NCBI RefSeq assembly: GCF_000718305.1
Contig: NZ_JOFQ01000001.1
Span: 806,001-870,000, forward strand
DNA from: Streptomyces niger
Lineage (GTDB): Bacteria; Actinomycetota; Actinomycetes; Streptomycetales; Streptomycetaceae
DNA: 64,000 nt
Direction: 5' to 3'
Position numbers and translations under genes: made by a program. Position 1 is the first letter of the stretch, and each line of letters opens with the position of its first letter. The notes under the pieces are model-generated. The model searched no databases and was not told where the DNA came from. It saw only the letters and a program-made list of their open reading frames with translations. Of this stretch, positions 40,982-49,180 are shown piece by piece.

Positions 40982-42265
40982 TCAGCCGGCCAGCGCGGAC
41001 TTCGCCTCGGAGAAGAACTGCCGCACGGCATCGGCGGTCTTCGTCTTCCCCACGCCCAGGTCCGTCCCGATCCGCAGGAACGCGGCCTCGACGGTGTCGG
41101 CGCCGGCCGGGTGCGGGGTGATCGGCCCGAAGACCCCGGCCGCCGCGGTCTTCTCCTCGTAAGCGGCGATCGCCTTGTTCACCGGATCGCTCGGCCGGAA
41201 AGCCTCGTACTGCGCCTCGGTCGCGAGGATGCCGCGGTCGTATCCCATGATCTTGCCGACCTCGGGGTCGTGCACCATGAAGTCGATGAACTGCGCCACC
41301 TGCTGCGGGTACTTGGTGCGGGCCGAGGCGCTCAGCATCAGCGAGGAGAGGTACTGCCCGGTCTTCTTGCCGTCGGTGGTCGGCACCGGCGCGAGCCCGT
41401 ACGTGCTGTCGCCCTCCGAGTCGTACCGGACGGAGAAGTTGTCCCAGGTGAACTCCGAGGCCGCCATGCCGTCGGAGACCGCCGACTTGGGCGCGATCTG
41501 CACGACCTTCTTGGGGTCCGCGACCAGGCCTGAGCGCACCGCGTCGTAGCCGTCCGCCCACCACTCCCGCAGATCGGTCTCATCGAAGCCGAGGCCTTTC
41601 TCGGTGAAGAACGCCTTGCCCTGCTGCCGCAGGTACAGGTCGTAGAGGTACATGACGCCGAAGTAGCCGCTGTCCCCGGCGCGGTGCTGGGTGTCGCGGA
41701 TCTTCTTGAGCGCGGCGAAGTACTGGCCCCAGGTCCAGCCCTGTTTCGGTGCGATGCCGGCCTTTTCGAACACCTTCTCGTCGATGACGAGCGACATCGT
41801 GTTGGAGCCGACCGGCACGCCGAGCAGCTTGCCGTCCACCTCGCCGACCTTCTCCAGGCCCGACCGGAAGCCCGTCATCTTCAAGTGGCCCGCGTCGACC
41901 TGCTGTTTCAGGTCGAGCAGCACGCCCCGCTTGTCGTACTTCCGCAGGAAGGCGACGGCGCACTGGAACACGTCCGGCGGGTTCCCGCCCGCCGCCTGGG
42001 TCTGGAACTTCTCCCAGAACGCCACGTAGTCCTGGAAGTCCGTCTTGACCTTGATCTTGGGGTGCTTCTTCTCGAAGAGCGCGATGCTCTTGTTGATCCG
42101 CTTGGCCCGGTCGTCGGCGCCCCACCACGCGTACCGGATCGTGATGGTCCCGTCCGTCGATCCCCCGCCGGTGCCGCAGCCGGCCGCCGTCAGACCGAGG
42201 GCGGCGACCGAGCCCCCCGTGATCTTCAGCAGGCCGCGCCGGTCAACTCTCCCACTGGCACGCAC
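40982..42265 (-). CDS. ABC transporter extracellular solute-binding lipoprotein, second importer
   Basis: 427 aa from the GTG at 42265, chosen because GGAGGA lies 5 nt upstream; the longer frame from an ATG at 42331 would begin inside the operator cluster. The N-terminus VDRRGLLKITGGSVAALGLTAAGC contains a twin-Arg and a lipobox with Cys30, so Tat export and lipid anchoring are likely. The mature part is a family-1 sugar-binding fold (TITIRYAWWGADDRAKRINKSIALFEKKHPKIKVKTDF, PPDVFQCAVAFLRKY, GVPVGSNTMSLVIDEKVFEKAGI). It leads the second minus-strand operon, under the LacI operators at 42331-42384. The ligand is presumably an RG-I fragment. Confidence 0.9.
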   Translation of the reverse strand: MRASGRVDRRGLLKITGGSVAALGLTAAGCGTGGGSTDGTITIRYAWWGADDRAKRINKSIALFEKKHPKIKVKTDFQDYVAFWEKFQTQAAGGNPPDVFQCAVAFLRKYDKRGVLLDLKQQVDAGHLKMTGFRSGLEKVGEVDGKLLGVPVGSNTMSLVIDEKVFEKAGIAPKQGWTWGQYFAALKKIRDTQHRAGDSGYFGVMYLYDLYLRQQGKAFFTEKGLGFDETDLREWWADGYDAVRSGLVADPKKVVQIAPKSAVSDGMAASEFTWDNFSVRYDSEGDSTYGLAPVPTTDGKKTGQYLSSLMLSASARTKYPQQVAQFIDFMVHDPEVGKIMGYDRGILATEAQYEAFRPSDPVNKAIAAYEEKTAAAGVFGPITPHPAGADTVEAAFLRIGTDLGVGKTKTADAVRQFFSEAKSALAG

Positions 42266-42330
42266 AGTCGTCCTCCGCACGTATCCCGCACAGCCCACAC
42301 GGGCGTCGAAGCAGCCCACAGGGGTGTCCA

Positions 42331-42384
42331 TTCGAAACGTTTGAATCGCTTGAAACGCTTGAATCGTTCAAGGAAAGCGCTTGC
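42331..42384. promoter_or_regulatory. Cluster of LacI-type operators upstream of the second importer operon
   Basis: Within 54 bp there are an AAACGTTT palindrome (42335-42342), tandem TTGAA(T/A)CG(C/T) half sites, the dyad TTGAA-N3-TTCAA (42359-42371) and an AAGCGCTT core (42375-42382). All are close to the LacI/CcpA-type consensus. They lie 66-120 bp upstream of the binding-protein start. The LacI gene at 42606-43607 is the obvious partner. Confidence 0.7.
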
Positions 42385-42385
42385 T

Positions 42386-42605
42386 GTCTGAGCAGACAAG
42401 GTAGGGACGCACGGGTGTGGGGTCAACGGCTCGGACAGAACTGGGGAGGGAAGGATGAGCGAGGCGCGACGAACGGAGACGGCGGTAGGGTGAATCGATT
42501 CATGCCACTCAGTGGCTCATACCGTTTGATCGGCCGGGGGTTGATCCGTCATCCCTGACCTGGTGCCTGGTGCCTGATTCCTGGCCCCTGGTGGTACCGG
42601 TTCCA
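42386..42605. other. Non-coding gap between the LacI gene and the importer operon
   Basis: With 42266-42385 this makes a 340-bp gene-free stretch. Beyond the operator cluster I see only a short direct repeat of CCTGGTGCCTGGTG type near 42558-42595, just after the LacI stop, and no convincing small gene. Confidence 0.6.
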
Positions 42606-43607
42606 TCAGCTGGTTCTCGTGTGCTGCGGGGCCGGGCTCGTCGAACCGCGGACGACGAGTTGGGTGGGCAGCCGCAGCACCCGGGGTGTCTGCCGCTCGC
42701 CCGCGACGGCGCGTGCCAGCAGGTCGAGGCTGAGCGAGCCGGCCCGGTCCATCGGCACGGCGATGCTGGTGAGCGCCGGATGCGACACGGCAGCGAACGG
42801 GATGTCGTCGATGCCGATGACGCTCAGCTCTTCGGGCACCCGCACCCCCATCGCGCGGGCACCCGTGAGCACGCCCAGCGCCATCAGGTCGTTGTGGGTG
42901 AGCACGGCGGACGCGCCGGAGGCGAGCACACCGGCCGCCGCGGCGGAGCCGCCGGCCACGGTCTCGGCCTGCCAGCCGAGCAACTCCAGCGCGAGTCCGG
43001 CCCGTTCGGCCTGCGCGCGGACGAGTTCCACCCGTCGGGCGTTGGACCAGGACTGCCGGGAGCCCTGCACGTAGGCGAGTCGACGGTGCCCCAACGCCAC
43101 GAGATGGTCGACGGCCTGCCGCAACCCGTCCTCCGCGTCCGCCAGCACGCAGTCCGTTCCGGCCGTCTCGCGGTTGACCAGTACGGTCGGCGTCCGGCCG
43201 CACAGCGCCAGAACCTCGTCGGCGGGCAGCCGCGGCGAACACACCACCAGGCCGTCGGCCTGCTCCCGCATGCGCGTGAGCAGCGCGCGCTCGCGATCCG
43301 GGTCGAAGTCGGTGTCGGCGAGGACGACCGTCTGCCCCCGTGACCAGCCCACGCCCTGGGCCGCCTTCACGAACGCGCCGAAGACCGGGTTGACGATGTC
43401 CGGCACGACCACGGCGACGGTGGTCTCCGCGCGCCCGGCCGTCTCGGACGTACGGGATACGACCGGCCGGTACCCCAGTTCCTGCGCGGCGGCCAGCACC
43501 TTGCGCAAGGTCTCCGGGCCCAGCCGCCCGGGGTCGCTGAACGCCCGGGACGCCGTGGAGAGCGCCACCTCGGCGCGTCGGGCGACGTCGGTCAGGGTGG
43601 GCGACAT
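42606..43607 (-). CDS. LacI-family transcriptional regulator of the second pectin operon
   Basis: 333 aa; the ATG at 43607 has GGAAGG 5 nt upstream and starts directly on the DNA-binding domain (SPTLTDVARRAEVALSTASRAFSDPGRLGPETLRKVLAAAQELGYRP, residues 2-48). The sensor domain (about 60-325) has VAVVVPDIVNPVFGAFVKAAQ, VLTHNDLMALGVLTGARAMGVRVPEELSVIGIDDIPFAAVSHPALTSI. It is transcribed in the same direction as the importer operon and lies directly upstream of it. It should repress that operon through the LacI-type sites at 42331-42384 until an RG-derived sugar binds. Confidence 0.92.
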   Translation of the reverse strand: MSPTLTDVARRAEVALSTASRAFSDPGRLGPETLRKVLAAAQELGYRPVVSRTSETAGRAETTVAVVVPDIVNPVFGAFVKAAQGVGWSRGQTVVLADTDFDPDRERALLTRMREQADGLVVCSPRLPADEVLALCGRTPTVLVNRETAGTDCVLADAEDGLRQAVDHLVALGHRRLAYVQGSRQSWSNARRVELVRAQAERAGLALELLGWQAETVAGGSAAAAGVLASGASAVLTHNDLMALGVLTGARAMGVRVPEELSVIGIDDIPFAAVSHPALTSIAVPMDRAGSLSLDLLARAVAGERQTPRVLRLPTQLVVRGSTSPAPQHTRTS

Positions 43608-43810
43608 GGCTGCCTTCCTCGCGGCGACGGCCGGCGGAGGCCACCGCCCGTAACAGATCTTGCGCAAACGTATCAATGCTTGCCGCGTCTTGCCGTCGCC
43701 CACCACCGGTCACCACCGGTCACCAACCCGGTCACCACCGCCTATTGCTATCCCCCTCGCGTTATTCATTTTGCTGTCGCCGGCCGGTGAAATGCCGATA
43801 GGACTCCTTC

Positions 43811-46276
43811 ATGGACCCTTCTTCCCCCGACGCGTTCCCGCGTCAATTCGCCCGCACCCGCCGCTTCTCGCTCGGCGTACCCCGGAACTTCACCGTCTCC
43901 CCGGACGGTCAGCGCGTCCTGTTCACCCGGACCGGCGGCGGCCGGGATCCGGTGGGCCGGCTCTGGCTGCTGGCGGACGGCGAAGAACGGCTGCTGGCCG
44001 ATCCGACCACGCTGGTGGGTGCCGGTGGTGAAGTGCCGGAGGAGGAGCGGCTGCGCCGGGAGCGGGCCCGCGAGCGCTCCGTCGGCGTGGTGGCGTACGC
44101 GACCGATCGCGCGGCCCGCCTCGCGGTCTTCGCGCTGGGCGGCGCGCTGTGGGCGGTGCGTACGGACGGGGGCGAGCCGTTCCCGGTCGCGGCGGCGGGG
44201 CCCGTCGTCGGCCCTCGTCCGTCCCCCGACGGGCGGCACATCGCCTACGTGACGGGCCGTTCACTGCACGTCGTGGGAGTAGCAGCACCGAACCGCTCCG
44301 CCGGTGCGGACGCTGTCGACCGGGAGCGGGAGCAGGAGCGGGACCGGAGCAGGGCCTGGGACTGGGATAGGAACAGGGACCGGGACGGGGGCCGGGAGCG
44401 GAGCAGGGACCGGCGACTGGCGGTGGCCGAGGGGCCGGAGATCAGCTACGGCCTCCCCGAGTACAGCGCGGCGGAGTCAATGGGCCGGCTGCGCGGCCAT
44501 TGGTGGGCCCCGGACGGCGAGCGGCTGCTCGTCGCGCGGGTGGACACCACGCCGGTCCAGCGCCGCTGGATCAGCGACCCGGTCCGCCCGGACCGACCGC
44601 CGCGCGCGATCCGCTACCCGGTGGCGGGCACGGCCAACGCCGACGTGACCCTGTGGGTGTACCGGCTGGACGGCAGCCGTACGGAGGTGGTGTGGGACCG
44701 GACGGCGTACGAGTACCTGGTGACCGCCGGCTGGGACGCGCACGGCCCGCTCATCGGGGTGCAGTCCCGGGACCAGCGGACGCTGCGCACGCTCGCCGTC
44801 GACCCGGACACCGGCACCACCTCGGTGCTCGACGAGCGGACGGACCCCGCGTGGGTGGAGCTGGTACCCGGTACGCCCGTCAGAACCGCGTCCGGCGCGC
44901 TGGTGCTCGCCCACGACGTGGTCGGCACGCGGCACCTCGCCGTCGGCGGCGACCTGGTCACGCCCCCAGGCCTCCAAGTGCGCGCGGTGCTGGGCACGGA
45001 GGGCGAGCGGGTCTACTTCACCGCCTCCGACGACCCGATGCAGACCCATGTGTGGTGCTACGCCCCGACCACGGAGAGGGCGGAGAGGCCACCGAACGCC
45101 GGGACGGGGAGGCCGGGACACAGCACCGCGCGGCCGGCAGACAGCACCATGCGGCAGGGAGACGGCACCGCGCGGCCGGGAGACAGCACCATGCGGCAGG
45201 GAGACGGCACCGCGCGGCCGGGAGACAGCAATATGCGGCCAGGACACAGCACCGTACCGCTGAGCAGCAGCTCCGTGCGGCTGAGCGACCGGCCGGGGGT
45301 CCACGGTGCCGTGGTGCGCGGCGGGACGGTGGTCCTGCACGGGGTGACGCCGGACGGGCCGTACGCGGAGGTACGCCGGGCCGACCGGACACCACAGAGC
45401 ACGGACTCGGCCGCAGGGGCCGGAGAGGCCCGCGCCGCCACCGTCCTCGGCTGCCTCGCGGAGGCCCCGCTCGTCATCCCGCGGCCGCGCCATCTCCTGC
45501 TCGGCAAGCGGCAGTTGCGCGGTGCGCTGTACCTGCCGTCCTGGTACGAGCCGGGCGCCGGCCCGCTGCCCGTGCTGCTCGACCCGTACGCCGGCCCCGG
45601 CATGCAGATGGCGGTCGCGGCCCGCGGCTGGCCGGCGTGCGTCTCGCAGTGGTTCGCCGAGCAGGGCTTCGCCGTGCTGGTCGCCGACGGGCGGGGCACG
45701 CCGGGCCGCGGCCCCGCCTGGGAGAAGGAGATCCACGGCGACCAACTGACGCCCGCCCTGGAGGACCAGGTGGACGCCCTGCACGCGGCCGCCGAACAGG
45801 TACCGGACCTCGACCTCACCCGCGTGGGGATCCGCGGCTGGTCCTTCGGCGGGTTCCTGGCCGCCGCCGCGGTGCTGCTCCGCCCGGAGGTCTTCCACGC
45901 GGCGGTGGCGGGCGCGGCACCCACCGACCAGCGGTTGTACGACACGCACTGGAAGGAGCGGTTCCTCGGCCATCCCGCCGAGGAACCGGAGAATTACGAC
46001 CGGTCCTCGCTGACCGGCCGGGGCCACCTGCTGCGCCGCCCGCTGCTGCTGATCCACGGCCTGGCGGACGACAACGTCGCGCCCGCGAACATGCTGCGCT
46101 TCTCGGCCGAACTGCTCGCCGCGGGCCGGCCGCACACGGTGCTGCCCCTGTCGGGCGCGACCCACTCCCCCGCCGACGACCGGGTGAACGAGAACCTCCT
46201 CCTCTTCCAGCGCGACTTCCTCCGGGACGCGCTCGACATGGGCGCCGGGCCGGCGGCCGGGGCCCGGACCGTCTGA
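43811..46276 (+). CDS. S9-family (dipeptidyl-peptidase IV-like) serine peptidase with repeat-built insertions
   Basis: 821 aa. The N-terminal propeller domain (about 15-570) has SPDGQRVLFTR and SPDGRHIAYVTG blades. The C-terminal alpha/beta hydrolase domain carries Ser678 in GWSFGG, Asp about 753 in HGLADDNV and His about 785 in SGATHSP, the S9 order. There is no signal peptide, so it is cytoplasmic. Two stretches look foreign to the family: an Arg/Asp/Glu tract at about residues 170-203 and seven RPGDST-like heptads at about 434-482, both encoded by tandem repeats and both apparently in loops between blades. The expected activity is cleavage of short peptides after Pro or a small residue. 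It is followed by a LysR gene. Confidence 0.9.
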   Translation: MDPSSPDAFPRQFARTRRFSLGVPRNFTVSPDGQRVLFTRTGGGRDPVGRLWLLADGEERLLADPTTLVGAGGEVPEEERLRRERARERSVGVVAYATDRAARLAVFALGGALWAVRTDGGEPFPVAAAGPVVGPRPSPDGRHIAYVTGRSLHVVGVAAPNRSAGADAVDREREQERDRSRAWDWDRNRDRDGGRERSRDRRLAVAEGPEISYGLPEYSAAESMGRLRGHWWAPDGERLLVARVDTTPVQRRWISDPVRPDRPPRAIRYPVAGTANADVTLWVYRLDGSRTEVVWDRTAYEYLVTAGWDAHGPLIGVQSRDQRTLRTLAVDPDTGTTSVLDERTDPAWVELVPGTPVRTASGALVLAHDVVGTRHLAVGGDLVTPPGLQVRAVLGTEGERVYFTASDDPMQTHVWCYAPTTERAERPPNAGTGRPGHSTARPADSTMRQGDGTARPGDSTMRQGDGTARPGDSNMRPGHSTVPLSSSSVRLSDRPGVHGAVVRGGTVVLHGVTPDGPYAEVRRADRTPQSTDSAAGAGEARAATVLGCLAEAPLVIPRPRHLLLGKRQLRGALYLPSWYEPGAGPLPVLLDPYAGPGMQMAVAARGWPACVSQWFAEQGFAVLVADGRGTPGRGPAWEKEIHGDQLTPALEDQVDALHAAAEQVPDLDLTRVGIRGWSFGGFLAAAAVLLRPEVFHAAVAGAAPTDQRLYDTHWKERFLGHPAEEPENYDRSSLTGRGHLLRRPLLLIHGLADDNVAPANMLRFSAELLAAGRPHTVLPLSGATHSPADDRVNENLLLFQRDFLRDALDMGAGPAAGARTV
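44318..44417 (+). repeat. Purine-rich degenerate 6-bp repeats in the S9 peptidase gene
   Basis: About 100 bp of GGGAGC/GGGACC-like hexamers coding for alternating Arg with Glu or Asp. It lies in a predicted propeller loop. Confidence 0.75.
45110..45256 (+). repeat. In-frame 21-bp tandem repeat in the S9 peptidase gene
   Basis: Seven copies of a 21-bp unit, organised as a 42-bp higher-order repeat (45131-45172 and 45173-45214 differ at one base; 45215-45256 is diverged). They code for heptads of the form RPGDSTM/RQGDGTA. Confidence 0.9.
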
Positions 46277-46289
46277 GGCGGCCGGGTGC

Positions 46290-46362
46290 GCGCGGTGCGT
46301 ACCGGGTCTGGCCGGAACGGCGCCGGAACCCGGCCGCCCGGTCCGGGGCTCGCGCACCGCGC
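46290..46362. terminator. Long inverted repeat between the S9 peptidase and LysR genes
   Basis: GCGCGGTGCG (46290-46299) is matched by CGCACCGCGC (46353-46362), with a nested CCGGGT/ACCCGG pair inside. The repeat starts 13 bp after the peptidase stop. It is probably a terminator, without a T-tract. Confidence 0.45.
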
Positions 46363-46398
46363 TTGAGCGGCGGTCGCGGCCCTGAGAAGGTGCGGCGC

Positions 46399-47301
46399 GT
46401 GGAACTGCGCCATCTCTCCGGGTTCGTGGCCGTCGCCGAGGAACTGCACTTCGGCCGGGCAGCGGAACGCCTGCACATCGCCCAGTCCCCGCTGAGCCAG
46501 CAGATCCGGCTGCTGGAACGGGACCTGGGCGCCACCCTTTTCGACCGCACCACGCGCTCGGTGCGACTGACCGCGGCCGGGCAGGCCCTGCTGGAACCGG
46601 CCCGCAGCCTCCTCGCCGACGCCTCTGCCGCGCGCCGCACGGTACGGGCGGTCAGCCTGGGCGAGGCGGGCCGGGTCACCGTGGGGTACGCGGACGCCGG
46701 TGGCTACGCGGCGCTGCCCCCGCTGGCTCGCGCCGTCACCGCCGAATTCCCCGGCATCGAGCTTGCCTTGCAGGGCCCGGTGCACTCCGGGGAGGCGCTC
46801 GACCGGATCACCGACGGTGCCCTGGACCTGGGCCTCGTTCCGCTCCCCGTACGCCGCGGGATTCTCTCCCGCGTCGTACGCGTCGAGCGGCTGGTCTGCG
46901 CGCTGCCGGACACCCATCCGCTGGCCGCACGGGAGGTGGTCGACCTCGCCGAGCTGGCCCCGGAGCACTTCGTGACCTTCCCCGCCGCGCGCGGCTCGGC
47001 GGTGCGGGACGCGACGGTGCACGCCTGCCGCAGTGCGGGCTTCGCCCCGCGCATCGCCCAGGAAGCGCCCGACTCCTACCACCTGCTCGGCCTGGTCGGG
47101 GCCGGGGTGGGCGTCGCGCTGGTCGTCGAGTCGGCGCGCCGCATCCGCCTGGAGCAGGTGGTCTTCCGCCCGCTGGCCGGCGAAGCGGCCCCGCTGCCGA
47201 TCGCCCTCGCCTGGCGCGCGGACGACGAGTCGGCGGCGCTGCACAACGTACTGAAGATCGCGGAACGGGTACTGCCCACGCCCACGGACTACGTGCCGTG
47301 A
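46399..47301 (+). CDS. LysR-family transcriptional regulator
   Basis: 300 aa from the GTG at 46399 (AGAAGG 8 nt upstream; a GTG at 46390 is possible). Residues 1-60 are the winged helix (ELRHLSGFVAVAEELHFGRAAERLHIAQSPLSQQIRLLERDLGATLFDRTTRSVRLTAAG). The remainder is a two-lobed effector domain (VTVGYADAGGYAALPPLARAVTAEFPGIEL, LGLVGAGVGVALV). The HFGRAAERLHIAQSPLSQQI pattern is that of the aromatic-catabolism branch of LysR proteins. The gene is not divergent from a neighbour; the target may be the genes on either side. Effector unknown. Confidence 0.9.
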   Translation: MELRHLSGFVAVAEELHFGRAAERLHIAQSPLSQQIRLLERDLGATLFDRTTRSVRLTAAGQALLEPARSLLADASAARRTVRAVSLGEAGRVTVGYADAGGYAALPPLARAVTAEFPGIELALQGPVHSGEALDRITDGALDLGLVPLPVRRGILSRVVRVERLVCALPDTHPLAAREVVDLAELAPEHFVTFPAARGSAVRDATVHACRSAGFAPRIAQEAPDSYHLLGLVGAGVGVALVVESARRIRLEQVVFRPLAGEAAPLPIALAWRADDESAALHNVLKIAERVLPTPTDYVP

Positions 47302-47346
47302 AGGGAAAGAGGTCGGGGACACCACGCCCACGCCCACGCTCGCGTC

Positions 47347-47376
47347 CGCTCCCGCTCCCGCTCCCGCTCCCGCTCC
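47347..47376. repeat. Five perfect CGCTCC hexamers in the gap after the LysR gene
   Basis: The same hexamer forms the Pro-Ala tract of the EamA gene at 57483-57530. Here it lies outside any gene. Confidence 0.85.
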
Positions 47377-47385
47377 CCTGAGAAG

Positions 47386-47433
47386 CTGACCGGTGGACGA
47401 GCAGACCGGCGGACGAGCTGACCGGTGGACAAG
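47386..47433. repeat. Three 16-bp tandem repeats (CTGACCGGTGGACGAG type)
   Basis: Copies at 47386-47401, 47402-47417 and 47418-47433 with 2-3 differences. They lie in the 322-bp gap before the Rieske gene, which otherwise holds the hexamer array and a hairpin. Confidence 0.85.
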
Positions 47434-47552
47434 TAGAGGTGCGCATCGGGCGGTGCGGTGCGGTCCGACGACCACCCGATCGGCAGAGCCGCTGAACACC
47501 GGAGGCTCGCGGTCCGTATGGAACCTTCACAAGGGCCAGTGGACACCCGCAC

Positions 47553-47575
47553 GGGACCGGTACACCACCGGTCCC
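47553..47575 (+). promoter_or_regulatory. Perfect 9-bp hairpin 48 bp before the Rieske gene
   Basis: GGGACCGGT and ACCGGTCCC enclose a 5-nt loop. The position suggests the 5' leader or an operator of the Rieske gene. There is no T-tract, so a simple terminator is less likely. Confidence 0.55.
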
Positions 47576-47623
47576 CAGGATCCGTCCCGACTCCCGACCG
47601 GGGCCGGGACCTGTGGAGGCACC

Positions 47624-48259
47624 ATGAGTTCACCATCACCGAAGCAGGACGGAACGCCGGAGCCGGACGGGGCGCCGAAACCGGGCGGGACGCCGAGGGC
47701 GAGCAGAACGCCGGAGCCGGGCGGAACGTCGGTACGCCTCGGTAGCGCTCGGCGCACGTTCGTGGCGGCGGCCGGTGCCGCTGGGCTGACCGCGGCGCTC
47801 GCGGCGTGCGGTAACGACACCGGAAGCGGGGGCGGCGGAGGCGGGGGCGGCAACTACGGCTCGTCGTCCCCGTCGGCTTCACCGGCCTCGCCGGGCTCCC
47901 CGTCCTCGGGTGGCTCCCCGTCGTCCGGCGGTTCGGCGTCCTCCGAGGGCGGTGGCGCGAGCCGTGGCGGAGGCAAGGCACTGGCCAAGACCTCGGAGAT
48001 CCCCTCCGGCGGCGGCAAGATCTTCAAGGCGCAGAAGATCGTGGTGACCCAGCCCACCGATGGCCACTTCAAGGCCTTCTCGGCGGTCTGCACCCATTCG
48101 GGCTGCCTGGTCGGCAAGGTCAGCGGCGGCACGATCAACTGCCCCTGCCACGGCAGCAAGTACGCCATCGCGGACGGCAGCGTTCGCCACGGCCCGGCGA
48201 CCAAGGGCCTGTCCTCCGTACCGCTCAAGGTAAGCGGCGGCGAGATCGAACTGACCTGA
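47624..48259 (+). CDS. Tat-exported Rieske [2Fe-2S] lipoprotein
   Basis: 211 aa from the ATG at 47624 with GGAGG upstream. The N-terminal 40 residues are polar and Pro-rich. A twin-Arg signal SARRTFVAAAGAAGLTAALAAC ends in a lipobox with Cys62. A 50-residue Gly/Ser/Pro linker leads to a Rieske domain (about 120-210) with CTHSGC (Cys156, His158, Cys161) and CPCHGS (Cys173, Cys175, His176), which supply the cluster ligands and the stabilising disulfide. Such soluble-domain lipoproteins carry electrons at the outer face of the membrane; the partner is unknown. It stands alone. Confidence 0.92.
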   Translation: MSSPSPKQDGTPEPDGAPKPGGTPRASRTPEPGGTSVRLGSARRTFVAAAGAAGLTAALAACGNDTGSGGGGGGGGNYGSSSPSASPASPGSPSSGGSPSSGGSASSEGGGASRGGGKALAKTSEIPSGGGKIFKAQKIVVTQPTDGHFKAFSAVCTHSGCLVGKVSGGTINCPCHGSKYAIADGSVRHGPATKGLSSVPLKVSGGEIELT

Positions 48260-48349
48260 GCACACCGCAACACCGTCCCATCACCGCACCGCCACACCGG
48301 CTCGCCGAAACGTCGAAACGCCGGCACGCCGGCTCACCCGCACGCCGTC

Positions 48350-49012
48350 TCACCGCGCCCGGCGCGGTCGCTCCCAACAGGTGAGCACCGCGTCCGTGGA
48401 GGTGACGGTGGCGACCAGGGCGAGGGTGTTACGCACCATGGCCGGGGTGTACTCGGCGGGCACCCCGGCGATGGCATCGGCCGGCACCACCGCCGTGTAG
48501 CCGAGGTTGACCGCGTCGAAGACCGCGTTGGGTATGGCCACGTTCGCCGAGACGCCGACGACCACGACGCTGCGGACGCCGAGATTGCGCAGCAGCGCGT
48601 CCGCGTCCGTACCGGCGATCGGCGACAGCCCGTGCAGCCTGCGCACGATCAGGTCCTCCTCGGCCACCGGCACCGGGTCGGCGATCCGCACCGCGTCCGT
48701 CCCGGTGAGCTGCTGTACGGGCAGCCGCCCGGCGGCGCGGAAGAGACGGGCGTTGCGATTGGCGCCGCGGCCGTCGGGCCGGCGTTCGGCCACCGCGTGC
48801 AGCACCTGCACACCGGCCTCGTGCGCGGCGGCGGTCAGCCGGGCCACCTGAGTGAGCGCACCGGAGGTACGCGCCACCTCGGCCAGTTCGGGCATAGCGC
48901 TCTCCGGTCCGACGACGCCGTTCTGGCACTCGACGGTGAGCAGTGCGGTGGTTGCCGGGTCGAGCTGCTCGACCAGTTGGGCGGCCTGGTTTCCCTGGGT
49001 GTCCGTGGCCAT
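48350..49012 (-). CDS. Isochorismatase-fold (cysteine hydrolase family) protein lacking the usual catalytic Cys
   Basis: 220 aa. The overall fold is clear: ALLTVECQNGVVG near residues 23-35, VLHAVAERRPDGRGANRNARLF, RLHGLSPIAGTDADALLRNLGVRSVVVVGVSANVAIPNAVFDAVNLGYTAVVPADAIAG. In typical members the first motif has Asp and the last has Cys after a GVxT(D/E) stretch; here these positions appear as Glu and Ala, and the Lys as Arg. So standard Asp-Lys-Cys hydrolase chemistry is doubtful. It is divergent from the flavin-type protein at 49330 across a 14-bp repeat array. The role is unknown. Confidence 0.82.
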   Translation of the reverse strand: MATDTQGNQAAQLVEQLDPATTALLTVECQNGVVGPESAMPELAEVARTSGALTQVARLTAAAHEAGVQVLHAVAERRPDGRGANRNARLFRAAGRLPVQQLTGTDAVRIADPVPVAEEDLIVRRLHGLSPIAGTDADALLRNLGVRSVVVVGVSANVAIPNAVFDAVNLGYTAVVPADAIAGVPAEYTPAMVRNTLALVATVTSTDAVLTCWERPRRAR

Positions 49013-49180
49013 ACGGGATGCCTCCTGGGGGCGGGGCGGGCGGTCGGGACGGGTATCCATTGCGCTCGCGGAGCCGAGGGCCCATGATTCCTGACACTTG
49101 GTCAGACGACCAGAGTCCGCCGCGAGTGGTGGGCACGGGCTCCACCGTGAGTCGGGGAACCCGAGGCCTGACGCGGCACG

